From NCBI GenBank assembly GCA_012520835.1, contig JAAYNN010000136.1:1-12063 (forward strand): a DNA stretch of 12,063 nucleotides. Reading direction: 5' to 3'. Position 1 is the first letter of the stretch. Each line of letters opens with the position of its first letter. This DNA comes from Dehalococcoidales bacterium (GTDB taxonomy: Bacteria; Chloroflexota; Dehalococcoidia; Dehalococcoidales; UBA5627). Of the stretch, positions 1-5,956 are shown piece after piece. Under the pieces are notes generated by a model. That model saw only the letters and a list, made by a program, of their open reading frames with translations, had not been told where the DNA came from and did not search any database. The translations under genes were made by a program, and so were the position numbers.

Positions 1-88
1 ACAGGCTCACCACGAACGGCTTGGTAAATTCTCTCCACAAAAGGCTTCATTAACCCCGCCCCCCAGATGTTGAGTTACGGCAAGCCGT

Positions 89-118
89 AACGAAATCCCG
101 ATTTATCGGGACTTCGTT
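89..118. repeat. Hairpin-forming short repeat
   Basis: An imperfect 13-bp inverted repeat: AACGAA, one mismatch, TCCCGA, a TTTA loop, then TCGGGA, one mismatch, TTCGTT. Directly before it, 74-91 forms another perfect hairpin (GTTACGGC, AA, GCCGTAAC). Related TCCCGA/TCGGGA hairpins occur near the right end of the window, so this is a repeated structural unit and not a gene. It may be part of the R1 repeat cluster. No coding sequence was found between 1 and 321. Confidence 0.6.
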
Positions 119-147
119 CGTCCCTCACGAACTCGGCATGACAATCA

Positions 148-217
148 GGGATTTCGTTCCGAACTACGAAACTCAACAGCCTTCGATAATGCTCTGATAA
201 TAACCGCGCATCCTGAG
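148..217 (-). repeat. R1 dispersed repeat, copy A (inverted)
   Basis: On the minus strand this 70-nt segment matches the segments at 9236-9305 and 11816-11885. By hand alignment it shares 65 and 66 of 70 positions with them. The core holds a small hairpin: GTTTCG, a TAGTT loop, CGGAAC (GTTCCG in the other copies). It lies about 100 nt downstream of the nadK-GNAT-Nudix operon. Sequence further out (to about 240) resembles the ends of the other copies, with a GAACGG motif. There is no open frame of note and no transposase. A REP- or MITE-like element is the likeliest reading. Confidence 0.8.
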
Positions 218-254
218 CCTGACAAAGGGCACGAACGGCTTTTGTTATTTGGCG

Positions 255-271
255 GACGGGCATTGCCCGTC
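255..271 (-). terminator. Hairpin downstream of the Nudix gene
   Basis: A perfect 7-bp stem, GACGGGC, ATT, GCCCGTC, about 50 nt past the stop codon of the minus-strand Nudix gene. No T-run follows it on the minus strand, so it is at best a weak or factor-dependent terminator. It may equally be part of the adjoining repeat. Confidence 0.3.
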
Positions 272-321
272 TCTGCGGTTGTTCTGATTAAGCGGAAACC
301 TTAATGACAATGGTAGGTTTA

Positions 322-846
322 TTATCTGATAAACATATAGTACAGAATGCCGGCGATGCTCTTGGCATCGCGGATTTTGCCCGATTTAATATAATCCGTA
401 ATCGATTTGACGGGAACCGGTACCACTTCGATGCTGTCGGTATCCTCGGCGTGCAGTTTGGCTGGCACCAGGTCGGTAGCCATATACAGGTGCAGGTATT
501 CGGTGTTGTAGCCAGGTGAGGCGTAAAAACCGCCCATGCTGACTATCTTGTTGGGGAGATACCCGATTTCTTCCTGCAGTTCGCGTTTCGCGGTTTCTTC
601 CGGTTTTTCACCCGGCTCGACACTGCCGGCCGGTATCTCAAGCAGTTCTTTACCGGCGGCTCTGCGATACTGTTTTACCAGCAGTATGTTGCCCTGCCGG
701 TCTATGGGAACCACAGCTACCGCATCGCTGTGTTCGATGATTTCGCGGGTAGCGGTACTGCCGTCAGGCATGCGGATTTCATCTACCCGTACGTTTAGTA
801 TTTCGCCTTTAAAAAATATCTTGCTGTGCAATAATTCTTCATTCAC
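322..846 (-). CDS. Nudix hydrolase, ADP-ribose pyrophosphatase type
   Basis: A 174-residue Nudix hydrolase, probably splitting ADP-ribose (or a related NDP-sugar) into AMP and ribose 5-phosphate in the cytoplasm. The Nudix box is complete at residues 74-96: G74, E80, then RELQEEIGY with Mg-binding glutamates. Proline 111, in SPGYNTE, lies 15 residues after the box, the position that marks ADP-ribose pyrophosphatases. The length fits the family. The start is GTG at 846, one base after the stop of the upstream GNAT gene. An overlapping ATG at 848 meets a stop at once. There is no clear ribosome binding site, so translation is probably coupled. It is the last gene of the nadK operon. The exact substrate is inferred from motifs only. 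Confidence 0.9.
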   Translation of the reverse strand: MNEELLHSKIFFKGEILNVRVDEIRMPDGSTATREIIEHSDAVAVVPIDRQGNILLVKQYRRAAGKELLEIPAGSVEPGEKPEETAKRELQEEIGYLPNKIVSMGGFYASPGYNTEYLHLYMATDLVPAKLHAEDTDSIEVVPVPVKSITDYIKSGKIRDAKSIAGILYYMFIR

Positions 847-847
847 A

Positions 848-1318
848 TTATTTGTTCTTTTTGATGTGATAAATCAGCGCCGATTCGTCGCAATCCGGAA
901 ACTTGGGGCAGCGGTAACACTCTCCCCAGATCTTGTGCGGCAACTCCCTTTTATCGACCATTTCAAATCCGCACTTGACAAAGAAATCGGGGACATATGT
1001 CAGGCAGAATACGGTGGGTATGCCGAGTTCGGTTGCCTCATTGAGGCATGCCTCTACCAGTTTTTCACCGACTCCCTGCTTCTGGTGTTCCTCGGTTACG
1101 GCAAGCGATTTCACTTCCGCCAGATCATCCCAGCTGATATGCAAAGCAACGCAGGCAACCACTCTGTCTTTATCCAGTATAACAAAATAGTCCCTGATGT
1201 TTTCGTATATCTCGGAAAGCGAGCGTGCCAGCATCTTGCCGTTGGAGGCAAAGTGATTTACCAGTTTATGTATCTGCGGGACATTGTTGATGCGTGCTTT
1301 TTCAATAGTGTATTCCAT
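848..1318 (-). CDS. GNAT N-acetyltransferase, ArgA-like
   Basis: A 156-residue GNAT-fold acetyltransferase. The acetyl-CoA binding loop is visible as QKQGVGEKLV (residues 79-88), after the beta-4 strand AEVKSLAV. The segment GKMLARSLSEIYENIRDYFV (27-46) and the tail WGECYRCPKFPDCDE (131-145) are typical of short ArgA-like proteins related to N-acetylglutamate synthase. C134, C137 and C143 form a small cysteine cluster that could bind metal or sense redox state; this is a guess. A role in arginine synthesis is possible but unproven, because no arg genes are near. The ATG at 1318 has AAAGAGG seven bases upstream, inside the end of nadK. The gap to nadK is 4 nt, which indicates one operon. Confidence 0.85.
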   Translation of the reverse strand: MEYTIEKARINNVPQIHKLVNHFASNGKMLARSLSEIYENIRDYFVILDKDRVVACVALHISWDDLAEVKSLAVTEEHQKQGVGEKLVEACLNEATELGIPTVFCLTYVPDFFVKCGFEMVDKRELPHKIWGECYRCPKFPDCDESALIYHIKKNK

Positions 1319-1322
1319 AGTG

Positions 1323-2147
1323 TTACCTCTTTAATCTCTTTTCCAGGGTGCCGTAAAAACTTCCCGGATTTGTTCTCCAGAAGCATGTTTTGATGTCGCT
1401 GTGCCTGACTTCAATGGTATCGCCACCCTCGAGCGGTAGGCTGATATGCCCGTCTATGCTCAGAATAGCCCTGTGAATGGCAGCAACCTGCAGGCGTACA
1501 ACCGATGCAGGCGGGATGACGAGGATTTTATCGAAGCTCAAATGCGACACGATCGGTGTTAACAGGTAAGCCGGCGATTGGGGATGCAGTATCGGGCCTC
1601 CGGCAGCCATCGAATAGCCGGTGCTGCCGGTAGCGGTGGCGCAGATAACCCCGTCCGATTTATAGGTAGCGAGTGTTACCCCGTCGATAGCGGCCTCGAT
1701 ATTAATTATACGCGCGATTTCCCCGCGGGCAACCACGATATCGTTTAAAATGTTAAAGGAACGCATTTCATAATTGCTTTCATCGAACAGCCTGGCTTCC
1801 AGCATATCCCTTTTATCTATGTACCCCCCGCCATCTAAAAACAGAGCTATGTTTTCTACAGCCGCGTCAGGTGCTACCTCGGTTAAAAAACCGACTTTGC
1901 CCAGATTGACGCCGATTATCGGTATAGCATGCGGAACGATAGCCTGAGCGGTTCGCAGTATCGTACCGTCTCCGCCTACGGTAACGGCGCAATCTACTCG
2001 CGAAATGTTTTGCTTCAGGCAATTCCCATCCCACGCCGAACACAGCCAGACTGAAAGCCCGCGGGATAGTAAAAATTGTTCTATCCTGCCGGCTACTTCC
2101 GGAGCGCCCTCGTTCAACGGGTGGTATATAATGCCGAAATTTTTCAT
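1323..2147 (-). CDS. nadK: NAD kinase
   Basis: A 274-residue ATP/polyphosphate-NAD kinase, which phosphorylates NAD to NADP in the cytoplasm. The catalytic GGDGT motif is at residues 58-62. The ND pair (135-136) of the NAD-binding site follows, then SDGVICATATGSTGYSMAAG (164-183), which holds the conserved glycine-rich TGSTGYS segment, and a late SIDGH motif near 231. The length is normal for bacterial NadK. The start is ATG at 2147 with AAGGA eight bases upstream. It is the first gene of a three-gene operon with the GNAT and Nudix genes and has a strong promoter at 2197-2225. The link to an ADP-ribose hydrolase suggests shared control of pyridine-nucleotide metabolism. Confidence 0.95.
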   Translation of the reverse strand: MKNFGIIYHPLNEGAPEVAGRIEQFLLSRGLSVWLCSAWDGNCLKQNISRVDCAVTVGGDGTILRTAQAIVPHAIPIIGVNLGKVGFLTEVAPDAAVENIALFLDGGGYIDKRDMLEARLFDESNYEMRSFNILNDIVVARGEIARIINIEAAIDGVTLATYKSDGVICATATGSTGYSMAAGGPILHPQSPAYLLTPIVSHLSFDKILVIPPASVVRLQVAAIHRAILSIDGHISLPLEGGDTIEVRHSDIKTCFWRTNPGSFYGTLEKRLKR

Positions 2148-2196
2148 CTATGCAATCCTTATCTTGACAAAGCGTGTATATTCAGAATGAAAATGA

Positions 2197-2225
2197 AGTG
2201 TAACACCGATGCGGTGTTGTGTCAA
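2197..2225 (-). promoter_or_regulatory. nadK operon promoter with dyad in spacer
   Basis: On the minus strand TTGACA (2225-2220), a 17-bp spacer and TACACT (2202-2197) form a good sigma-70-type promoter, giving a leader of about 40 nt before nadK. The spacer is almost filled by a perfect dyad, AACACCG, CAT, CGGTGTT (2218-2202). A dimeric regulator bound there would cover the face read by RNA polymerase. The same dyad could also act as a weak terminator for the upstream gene (2238-2609), since T-rich sequence follows it. The operator reading is an inference. Confidence 0.6.
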
Positions 2226-2237
2226 CAGGTTTGCCGA

Positions 2238-2609
2238 TTACTTGTCGCGTGTCATGTATACGATTACAATGCCTAAAACAACGATGAGCACGCCCCAAAT
2301 CCAGAGGGGGCTGGTGGCTACCCATTTTATAATAAAAAGCAGGTAGAATATGGCTAAAATACCCAGGCCGATGAGGATGTAACCCAGCATTCTGCCGCGG
2401 GCGCGCCGTTTTCGACGAATCCTTTCATCTTCAGCGTCCTGCGCCGCGATCAGGGCAAGGCGCTTTTCTCTTATGATAGCCTCTTCTTCCGGCGTGTATG
2501 TTACATAATGCTTACTGTCATCCTGCCCCATTTTTGAGAGGCGGGTAACACCGAAAATGACCAGAATTACGGCCAGAATTATACCGAGTTCTAAAAATCC
2601 CAGTTTCAT
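2238..2609 (-). CDS. Small membrane protein with TatA-like N-terminus
   Basis: A 123-residue protein of unknown function. The first about 28 residues (FLELGIILAVILVIFGVTRL) resemble TatA/TatE: an N-terminal hydrophobic helix with an early E, an FG pair at the helix end, and RL after it. TatA would continue with an amphipathic helix. Here a charged stretch (about 29-73, ending KRRARGR) leads to two further hydrophobic helices at about 74-97 and 100-119, which is not TatA architecture. It therefore seems to have three membrane helices. The start at 2609 has GGGAG five bases upstream. The gene stands alone, with the nadK promoter downstream and a 189-nt spacer upstream. The Tat likeness could be chance in a hydrophobic helix. 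Confidence 0.7.
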   Translation of the reverse strand: MKLGFLELGIILAVILVIFGVTRLSKMGQDDSKHYVTYTPEEEAIIREKRLALIAAQDAEDERIRRKRRARGRMLGYILIGLGILAIFYLLFIIKWVATSPLWIWGVLIVVLGIVIVYMTRDK

Positions 2610-2704
2610 TTATACTCCCAATCTGAATCGGCTGTCGTAATTGATATAGCATAGCATATTGCATAAAAAAGGTTAAATTGACAACGATAATTTTCGGCAA
2701 TGTA

Positions 2705-2759
2705 TCAATTTATATTACCGAATTTAATATCCCGACTTTACGGTCGTGGGAAGCTTATT
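2705..2759. repeat. R2 dispersed repeat, first copy
   Basis: A 55-nt segment matching 11200-11254 at 46 of 55 positions by hand alignment. Both copies contain TTACCGAATTTAATATCCCG followed by a hairpin: TCCC and GGGA arms around GAC/GTC here (GACC/GGTT in the other copy). Most differences fall in the loop. It lies between the two minus-strand membrane-protein genes. No coding frame is seen in 2610-2798. Confidence 0.7.
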
Positions 2760-2760
2760 G

Positions 2761-2780
2761 GACAGAGCTGTCGCCCTGTC
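2761..2780 (-). terminator. Hairpin downstream of the 399-residue membrane protein gene
   Basis: On the minus strand GACAGGGC, GACA, GCTCTGTC makes an 8-bp stem with one G-U pair, 19 nt past the stop codon of the gene at 2799-3998. No T-run follows on that strand, so its strength as a terminator is doubtful. Confidence 0.4.
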
Positions 2781-2798
2781 ATTTTCCCCGTAGTCGAT

Positions 2799-3998
2799 TT
2801 ATTCGCAATATACAGGCAATTCATCCAGGCGCTGTCTTCTCCTATAAAAGAAGCAGGTTACCAGTAAAGCGATACCTGTTGCGGCGAAACAGATAGACAT
2901 TATCAGTATAGGTAATAGCGGTTTGCCGGATATGGATATCAACCAGTCCTGGATGACAGAATTGAAAGCGATGTCCTGATGCGCCAGGAAGTCCCGTATC
3001 ATCCACAGAGAAGTGAAATAGAAAACCATCAAACCGGCACCGAAGATAAAAGAAACCACTCCCAGGTTGAGCGCCGACCACCTGATATCGCGATAAATCA
3101 GTATGATACCCGCTATCAGCAGGAGTATCAGGATAATCAGGGCAATAAAAACGATATTGAATATCCCTATACCTTCCCTGCAATCGCGCAGAGCCTGTTC
3201 TAATTCAGTAGCATCGATGGCCATGGACGTTCCGTCCTGATTGGTAAACAGCTTTTCATCAAAAGTGTAGGAAGGCGGTATTTCGCCGGAGTACTGTTCG
3301 AACAGGGCATCGAAGATCTGCCCCAATTCGGCCTGCGATAATCCCTGGTATTTTTGCGGAGGTGACGATAGGAACGACTGCTTCAGGTTTTCTTCCAGAG
3401 CATCCTTCAACTCGTCAAGCGAAACAGAGACGCTGAATGTATCGCTGTTGCCGAGAACATAATCGAATGCCGGGGGAATAACGATGCCTGCCTGTTCCTT
3501 TGCCCACGGCTCGATGTCCGCTGCAATATTTTCTATATATTCATCTAAAGATGAACCTGAGGGCAGTCCTTTATCCGCAATCAAATCTGCGATAAATTCT
3601 TCCAGAAGCGGTTTTAAATCTGAACCCTCAACCAGTGACGTCATAAAATCGCTGTCAAGCACCGTATCTCCCAGTATACGCGCTATATCGATATCATCGC
3701 TCTTCGAATTGAGATAGTCGTAGATATCGTTGATTAGCATGATTATGCGCTCTTTAATCGTTGCCTCATCGTTATCGATAATCCCCTTGATAATATCCAG
3801 TTGAGGGGAATCAGCACTATCCGCCTGTTTTCCGGCTTCATCCAGTATTTCCGAAACCGGCATATCCTCTACCAGCGAGGTAACATATGAAGAGTTTAAA
3901 GCTGTGACTTTGACAGTTACGGCCACGCTGAAAAAACACAGAGCGATAAACAGGATTATGCTGAGAATTACTGCACCGATAATCTTAGGAGCACTCAT
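2799..3998 (-). CDS. Membrane protein of unknown function
   Basis: A 399-residue membrane protein that I do not recognise. One hydrophobic helix lies at about residues 6-31. A long acidic soluble domain (about 32-276, rich in D, E, L and I) follows, then three helices at about 278-302, 309-332 and 360-385, and a basic tail start (RRRQR). The first helix has few charges before it; helix order suggests that the soluble domain lies outside the membrane. It is probably an anchor plus a surface domain. The ATG at 3998 has a strong GGAGG seven bases upstream. It is transcribed away from hrcA, and there is no sign of co-regulation. No catalytic motif or lipobox was found. Confidence 0.8.
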   Translation of the reverse strand: MSAPKIIGAVILSIILFIALCFFSVAVTVKVTALNSSYVTSLVEDMPVSEILDEAGKQADSADSPQLDIIKGIIDNDEATIKERIIMLINDIYDYLNSKSDDIDIARILGDTVLDSDFMTSLVEGSDLKPLLEEFIADLIADKGLPSGSSLDEYIENIAADIEPWAKEQAGIVIPPAFDYVLGNSDTFSVSVSLDELKDALEENLKQSFLSSPPQKYQGLSQAELGQIFDALFEQYSGEIPPSYTFDEKLFTNQDGTSMAIDATELEQALRDCREGIGIFNIVFIALIILILLLIAGIILIYRDIRWSALNLGVVSFIFGAGLMVFYFTSLWMIRDFLAHQDIAFNSVIQDWLISISGKPLLPILIMSICFAATGIALLVTCFFYRRRQRLDELPVYCE

Positions 3999-4222
3999 CG
4001 TTATGCCTCCTGAAAACTGATTTTAAAAATACTATTCGGCTGTGGTGTCTGCAATATGGTATTTCAAAGATAATTATCTATTAACGAACACTATTACCGA
4101 ACTGAATCATTTTAATTGTTCTATAACGATAGTATTACACAGCTCTATGCTATGTCAATATATGCAATGCACAGGCAGGGAATTTTCGGCAGTATTAGTT
4201 TATAAAAAATTGTTAAACTCCC
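3999..4222. other. AT-rich divergent intergenic region
   Basis: The space between the divergent membrane-protein gene and the hrcA promoter. It is AT-rich and holds a perfect 12-bp palindrome, AGATAATTATCT (4068-4079), on the side of the minus-strand gene. No convincing promoter for that gene was found. A frame at 4042-4254 has no ribosome binding site or recognisable product and runs into the hrcA promoter, so I do not call it a gene. Confidence 0.5.
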
Positions 4223-4250
4223 TTGACAAACAGCCTTATAAAATGATAAA
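4223..4250 (+). promoter_or_regulatory. hrcA operon promoter
   Basis: TTGACA at 4223-4228 is a perfect -35 box. A fair -10 is GATAAA at 4245-4250 (16-bp spacer); TAAATT at 4247-4252 (18-bp spacer) is the alternative. Transcription would start near 4257-4260, directly before the CIRCE operator. This is the usual layout of HrcA-controlled, sigma-A-type heat-shock promoters. Confidence 0.7.
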
Positions 4251-4261
4251 TTAAGAATACA

Positions 4262-4288
4262 TTAGCAATCGAAGCCATTGATTGCTAA
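4262..4288. promoter_or_regulatory. CIRCE operator (variant)
   Basis: A perfect 9-9-9 inverted repeat, TTAGCAATC, nine bases, GATTGCTAA. The classic CIRCE is TTAGCACTC-N9-GAGTGCTAA. This copy differs by one base in each arm, and the two changes are symmetric, so the dyad is kept. It lies at the expected transcription start, just upstream of hrcA, and is the binding site expected for HrcA. The right arm covers a possible TTG start at 4282, which argues against starting hrcA there. No second CIRCE was found before grpE, dnaK or dnaJ. Confidence 0.93.
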
Positions 4289-4302
4289 CGAGGTTTGGAG
4301 AA

Positions 4303-5352
4303 TTGAATAACAGGACAGCAGCAATACTTAGTTCTATAACCAGGCAATACATTGCCAGGGCGCAGCCGGTTTCATCGGCAAGCGTTGTACTCGATTGCGG
4401 GCTGGAAATCAGTTCGGCAACGATACGCAATGAAATGGTTACTTTAGAAAACGATGGGTATATCATCCGTCCGCATCATGCTGCCGGCAGCATCCCTTCA
4501 GACAAGGGCTACCGTTTTTATGTGGAGAACCTGAACTATGTCGAATTGCCGATAGAGGAGCAGCGCCTTATCAGCCACATGTTTCACCAGGTAGAGTACG
4601 ATCTGGAGCAGTGGCTCTCGCTGGCGGTTACACTGCTGTCGCAGCGTGTTCAAAATATAGCTATCATGACATCCCCGAAGCCGCCTTCATGCCGTTTCAA
4701 GCACATGGAGCTGGTTTCATTGCAGGAACAACTGGCACTGGCTGTGCTGGTACTGAGGGGAGCGGTCGTACGCCAGCAGCTGGTTAACTTTGAGCAACCG
4801 GTGACCAAGGAAGAACTGAGAATAATTTCGGATAAAATGGTTAAAAATTATGCCGGCTTATCCGCTTTGCAGATATCGGGCAAGAAAACGGAGTTGTCTC
4901 TTAACGAGCAAAAGGTGACCGATTGCATCGTCAATCTGATGAGAACGGAAGACGAGCGCGGCAGTGAAGATTCGTATATAGACGGGCTGTATTACCTGAT
5001 GAACCAGCCTGAGTTCAACAGCGGCAGCCGACTGGCCAGTCTGATGGGCCTGGTGGAACAGAGGAAATTAATCGAAGCCATGATGGAAAACCAGCTCAAC
5101 GAGTACGGAGTACAGGTTATCATCGGCAAGGAAAACCGGGCCGAATCGATTCAGAATTTCAGCGTGGTACTCAGCCGCTACGGCATAGCGGATGAAGCTA
5201 TCGGCACTATCGGGGTGGTCGGACCAACCCGTATGCATTATGGCAGGGCTATTTCAGCCACCAGCTTCATGTCCTCGATGATGAGCAGGCTGATGTCCGA
5301 CCTGTACGGCAGGGAGATACAGAGCAATATGAAAAAGATGAATAACAACTGA
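4303..5352 (+). CDS. hrcA: Heat-inducible transcription repressor HrcA
   Basis: A repressor of class I heat-shock genes, about 349 residues from this start. HrcA binds CIRCE as a dimer and is kept active by chaperonin. An N-terminal winged helix-turn-helix is visible: SSATIRNEMVTLENDGYI is the recognition part, followed by the wing RPHHAAGSIPSDKGYRFYVE. Most HrcA proteins have HTSAGRIPT in that wing. Here the T, the S and the conserved R are replaced (HHAAGSIPS), as the operator is also changed. The C-terminal part has the family GTIGVVGPTRMHYGRAIS segment. I chose TTG at 4303 with GAGG nine bases upstream; the in-frame TTG at 4282 lies inside CIRCE. It heads the hrcA-grpE-dnaK operon and should repress itself. 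Confidence 0.95.
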   Translation: MNNRTAAILSSITRQYIARAQPVSSASVVLDCGLEISSATIRNEMVTLENDGYIIRPHHAAGSIPSDKGYRFYVENLNYVELPIEEQRLISHMFHQVEYDLEQWLSLAVTLLSQRVQNIAIMTSPKPPSCRFKHMELVSLQEQLALAVLVLRGAVVRQQLVNFEQPVTKEELRIISDKMVKNYAGLSALQISGKKTELSLNEQKVTDCIVNLMRTEDERGSEDSYIDGLYYLMNQPEFNSGSRLASLMGLVEQRKLIEAMMENQLNEYGVQVIIGKENRAESIQNFSVVLSRYGIADEAIGTIGVVGPTRMHYGRAISATSFMSSMMSRLMSDLYGREIQSNMKKMNNN

Positions 5353-5373
5353 TGTTGTGGAGATAGAGAAATC

Positions 5374-5904
5374 ATGACAAAAGATAAAAAACGTAAAAAT
5401 CCCGATGATAAGGAATTGAAAAACGAACAGCCGGAGGCAAATGAATCTTCAGAGGCCGATAATGCTGAGGCGGAAGTAAAAAGCGAAGCCGAGACATATC
5501 TGGATAATTGGAAAAGGGCGCAGGCAGACTTCATCAACTATAAACGCCGCAGCGAGCTGGAGAAAGAAGATACCATCAAATTCGGCAACACCGTATTGAT
5601 ACGCGAACTCCTTCCGGTGCTGGATGATTTGCAACGTGCATTGGGATCAATCCCGCAGGAAATATCTGATATACCGTGGGTGGAAGGCATCCGGTTAATC
5701 GAGCGCAAGTTCAACAAGAGCCTGGAATCGCAGGGAGTAAAAGAAATTAAAACGGAAGGCGAAGCCTTCGATCCGAATGTCCATGAAGCGGTGCTGCACG
5801 TAGACGGCGCAGACGGAATGGTAGTGAAGGAGTTGCAAAAAGGATACAAATTATACGACAGGGTGATACGGCCGGCCATGGTGACGGTCGGTAACGGCAA
5901 ATAA
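5374..5904 (+). CDS. grpE: Nucleotide exchange factor GrpE
   Basis: A 176-residue co-chaperone that releases ADP from DnaK and so resets its cycle. The N-terminal about 40 residues are charged and low in complexity, followed by the long helix around YLDNWKRAQADFINYKRRSE (42-61). The family signature is in the C-terminal beta domain: AFDPNVHEAV (131-140) and GYKLYDRVIRPAMVTV (157-172). The length is usual. It starts 21 nt after hrcA with GGAGA about 11 bases upstream, in the same operon. The small spacing and the order hrcA-grpE-dnaK match many Gram-positive and Chloroflexota loci. Confidence 0.96.
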   Translation: MTKDKKRKNPDDKELKNEQPEANESSEADNAEAEVKSEAETYLDNWKRAQADFINYKRRSELEKEDTIKFGNTVLIRELLPVLDDLQRALGSIPQEISDIPWVEGIRLIERKFNKSLESQGVKEIKTEGEAFDPNVHEAVLHVDGADGMVVKELQKGYKLYDRVIRPAMVTVGNGK

Positions 5905-5956
5905 TATTTATTAAAAATAAAGTTTTAAAGTCAATTTAAGGAGGAGTATTAAAAAC

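Noticed and set aside
536..1393. A 285-codon plus-strand frame across the Nudix and GNAT genes
   Set aside because: It is antisense to two genes with clear motifs and shows no domain of its own.
2164..2193. TTGACA on the plus strand as a promoter
   Set aside because: No acceptable -10 box at 16-18 bp, and it would point antisense into minus-strand genes.
4042..4254. A 70-codon frame upstream of hrcA
   Set aside because: No ribosome binding site, AT-rich composition, and it runs through the hrcA promoter.
4282..4302. An earlier TTG start for hrcA
   Set aside because: It lies inside the right arm of the CIRCE operator and has no ribosome binding site; TTG at 4303 has GAGG upstream.
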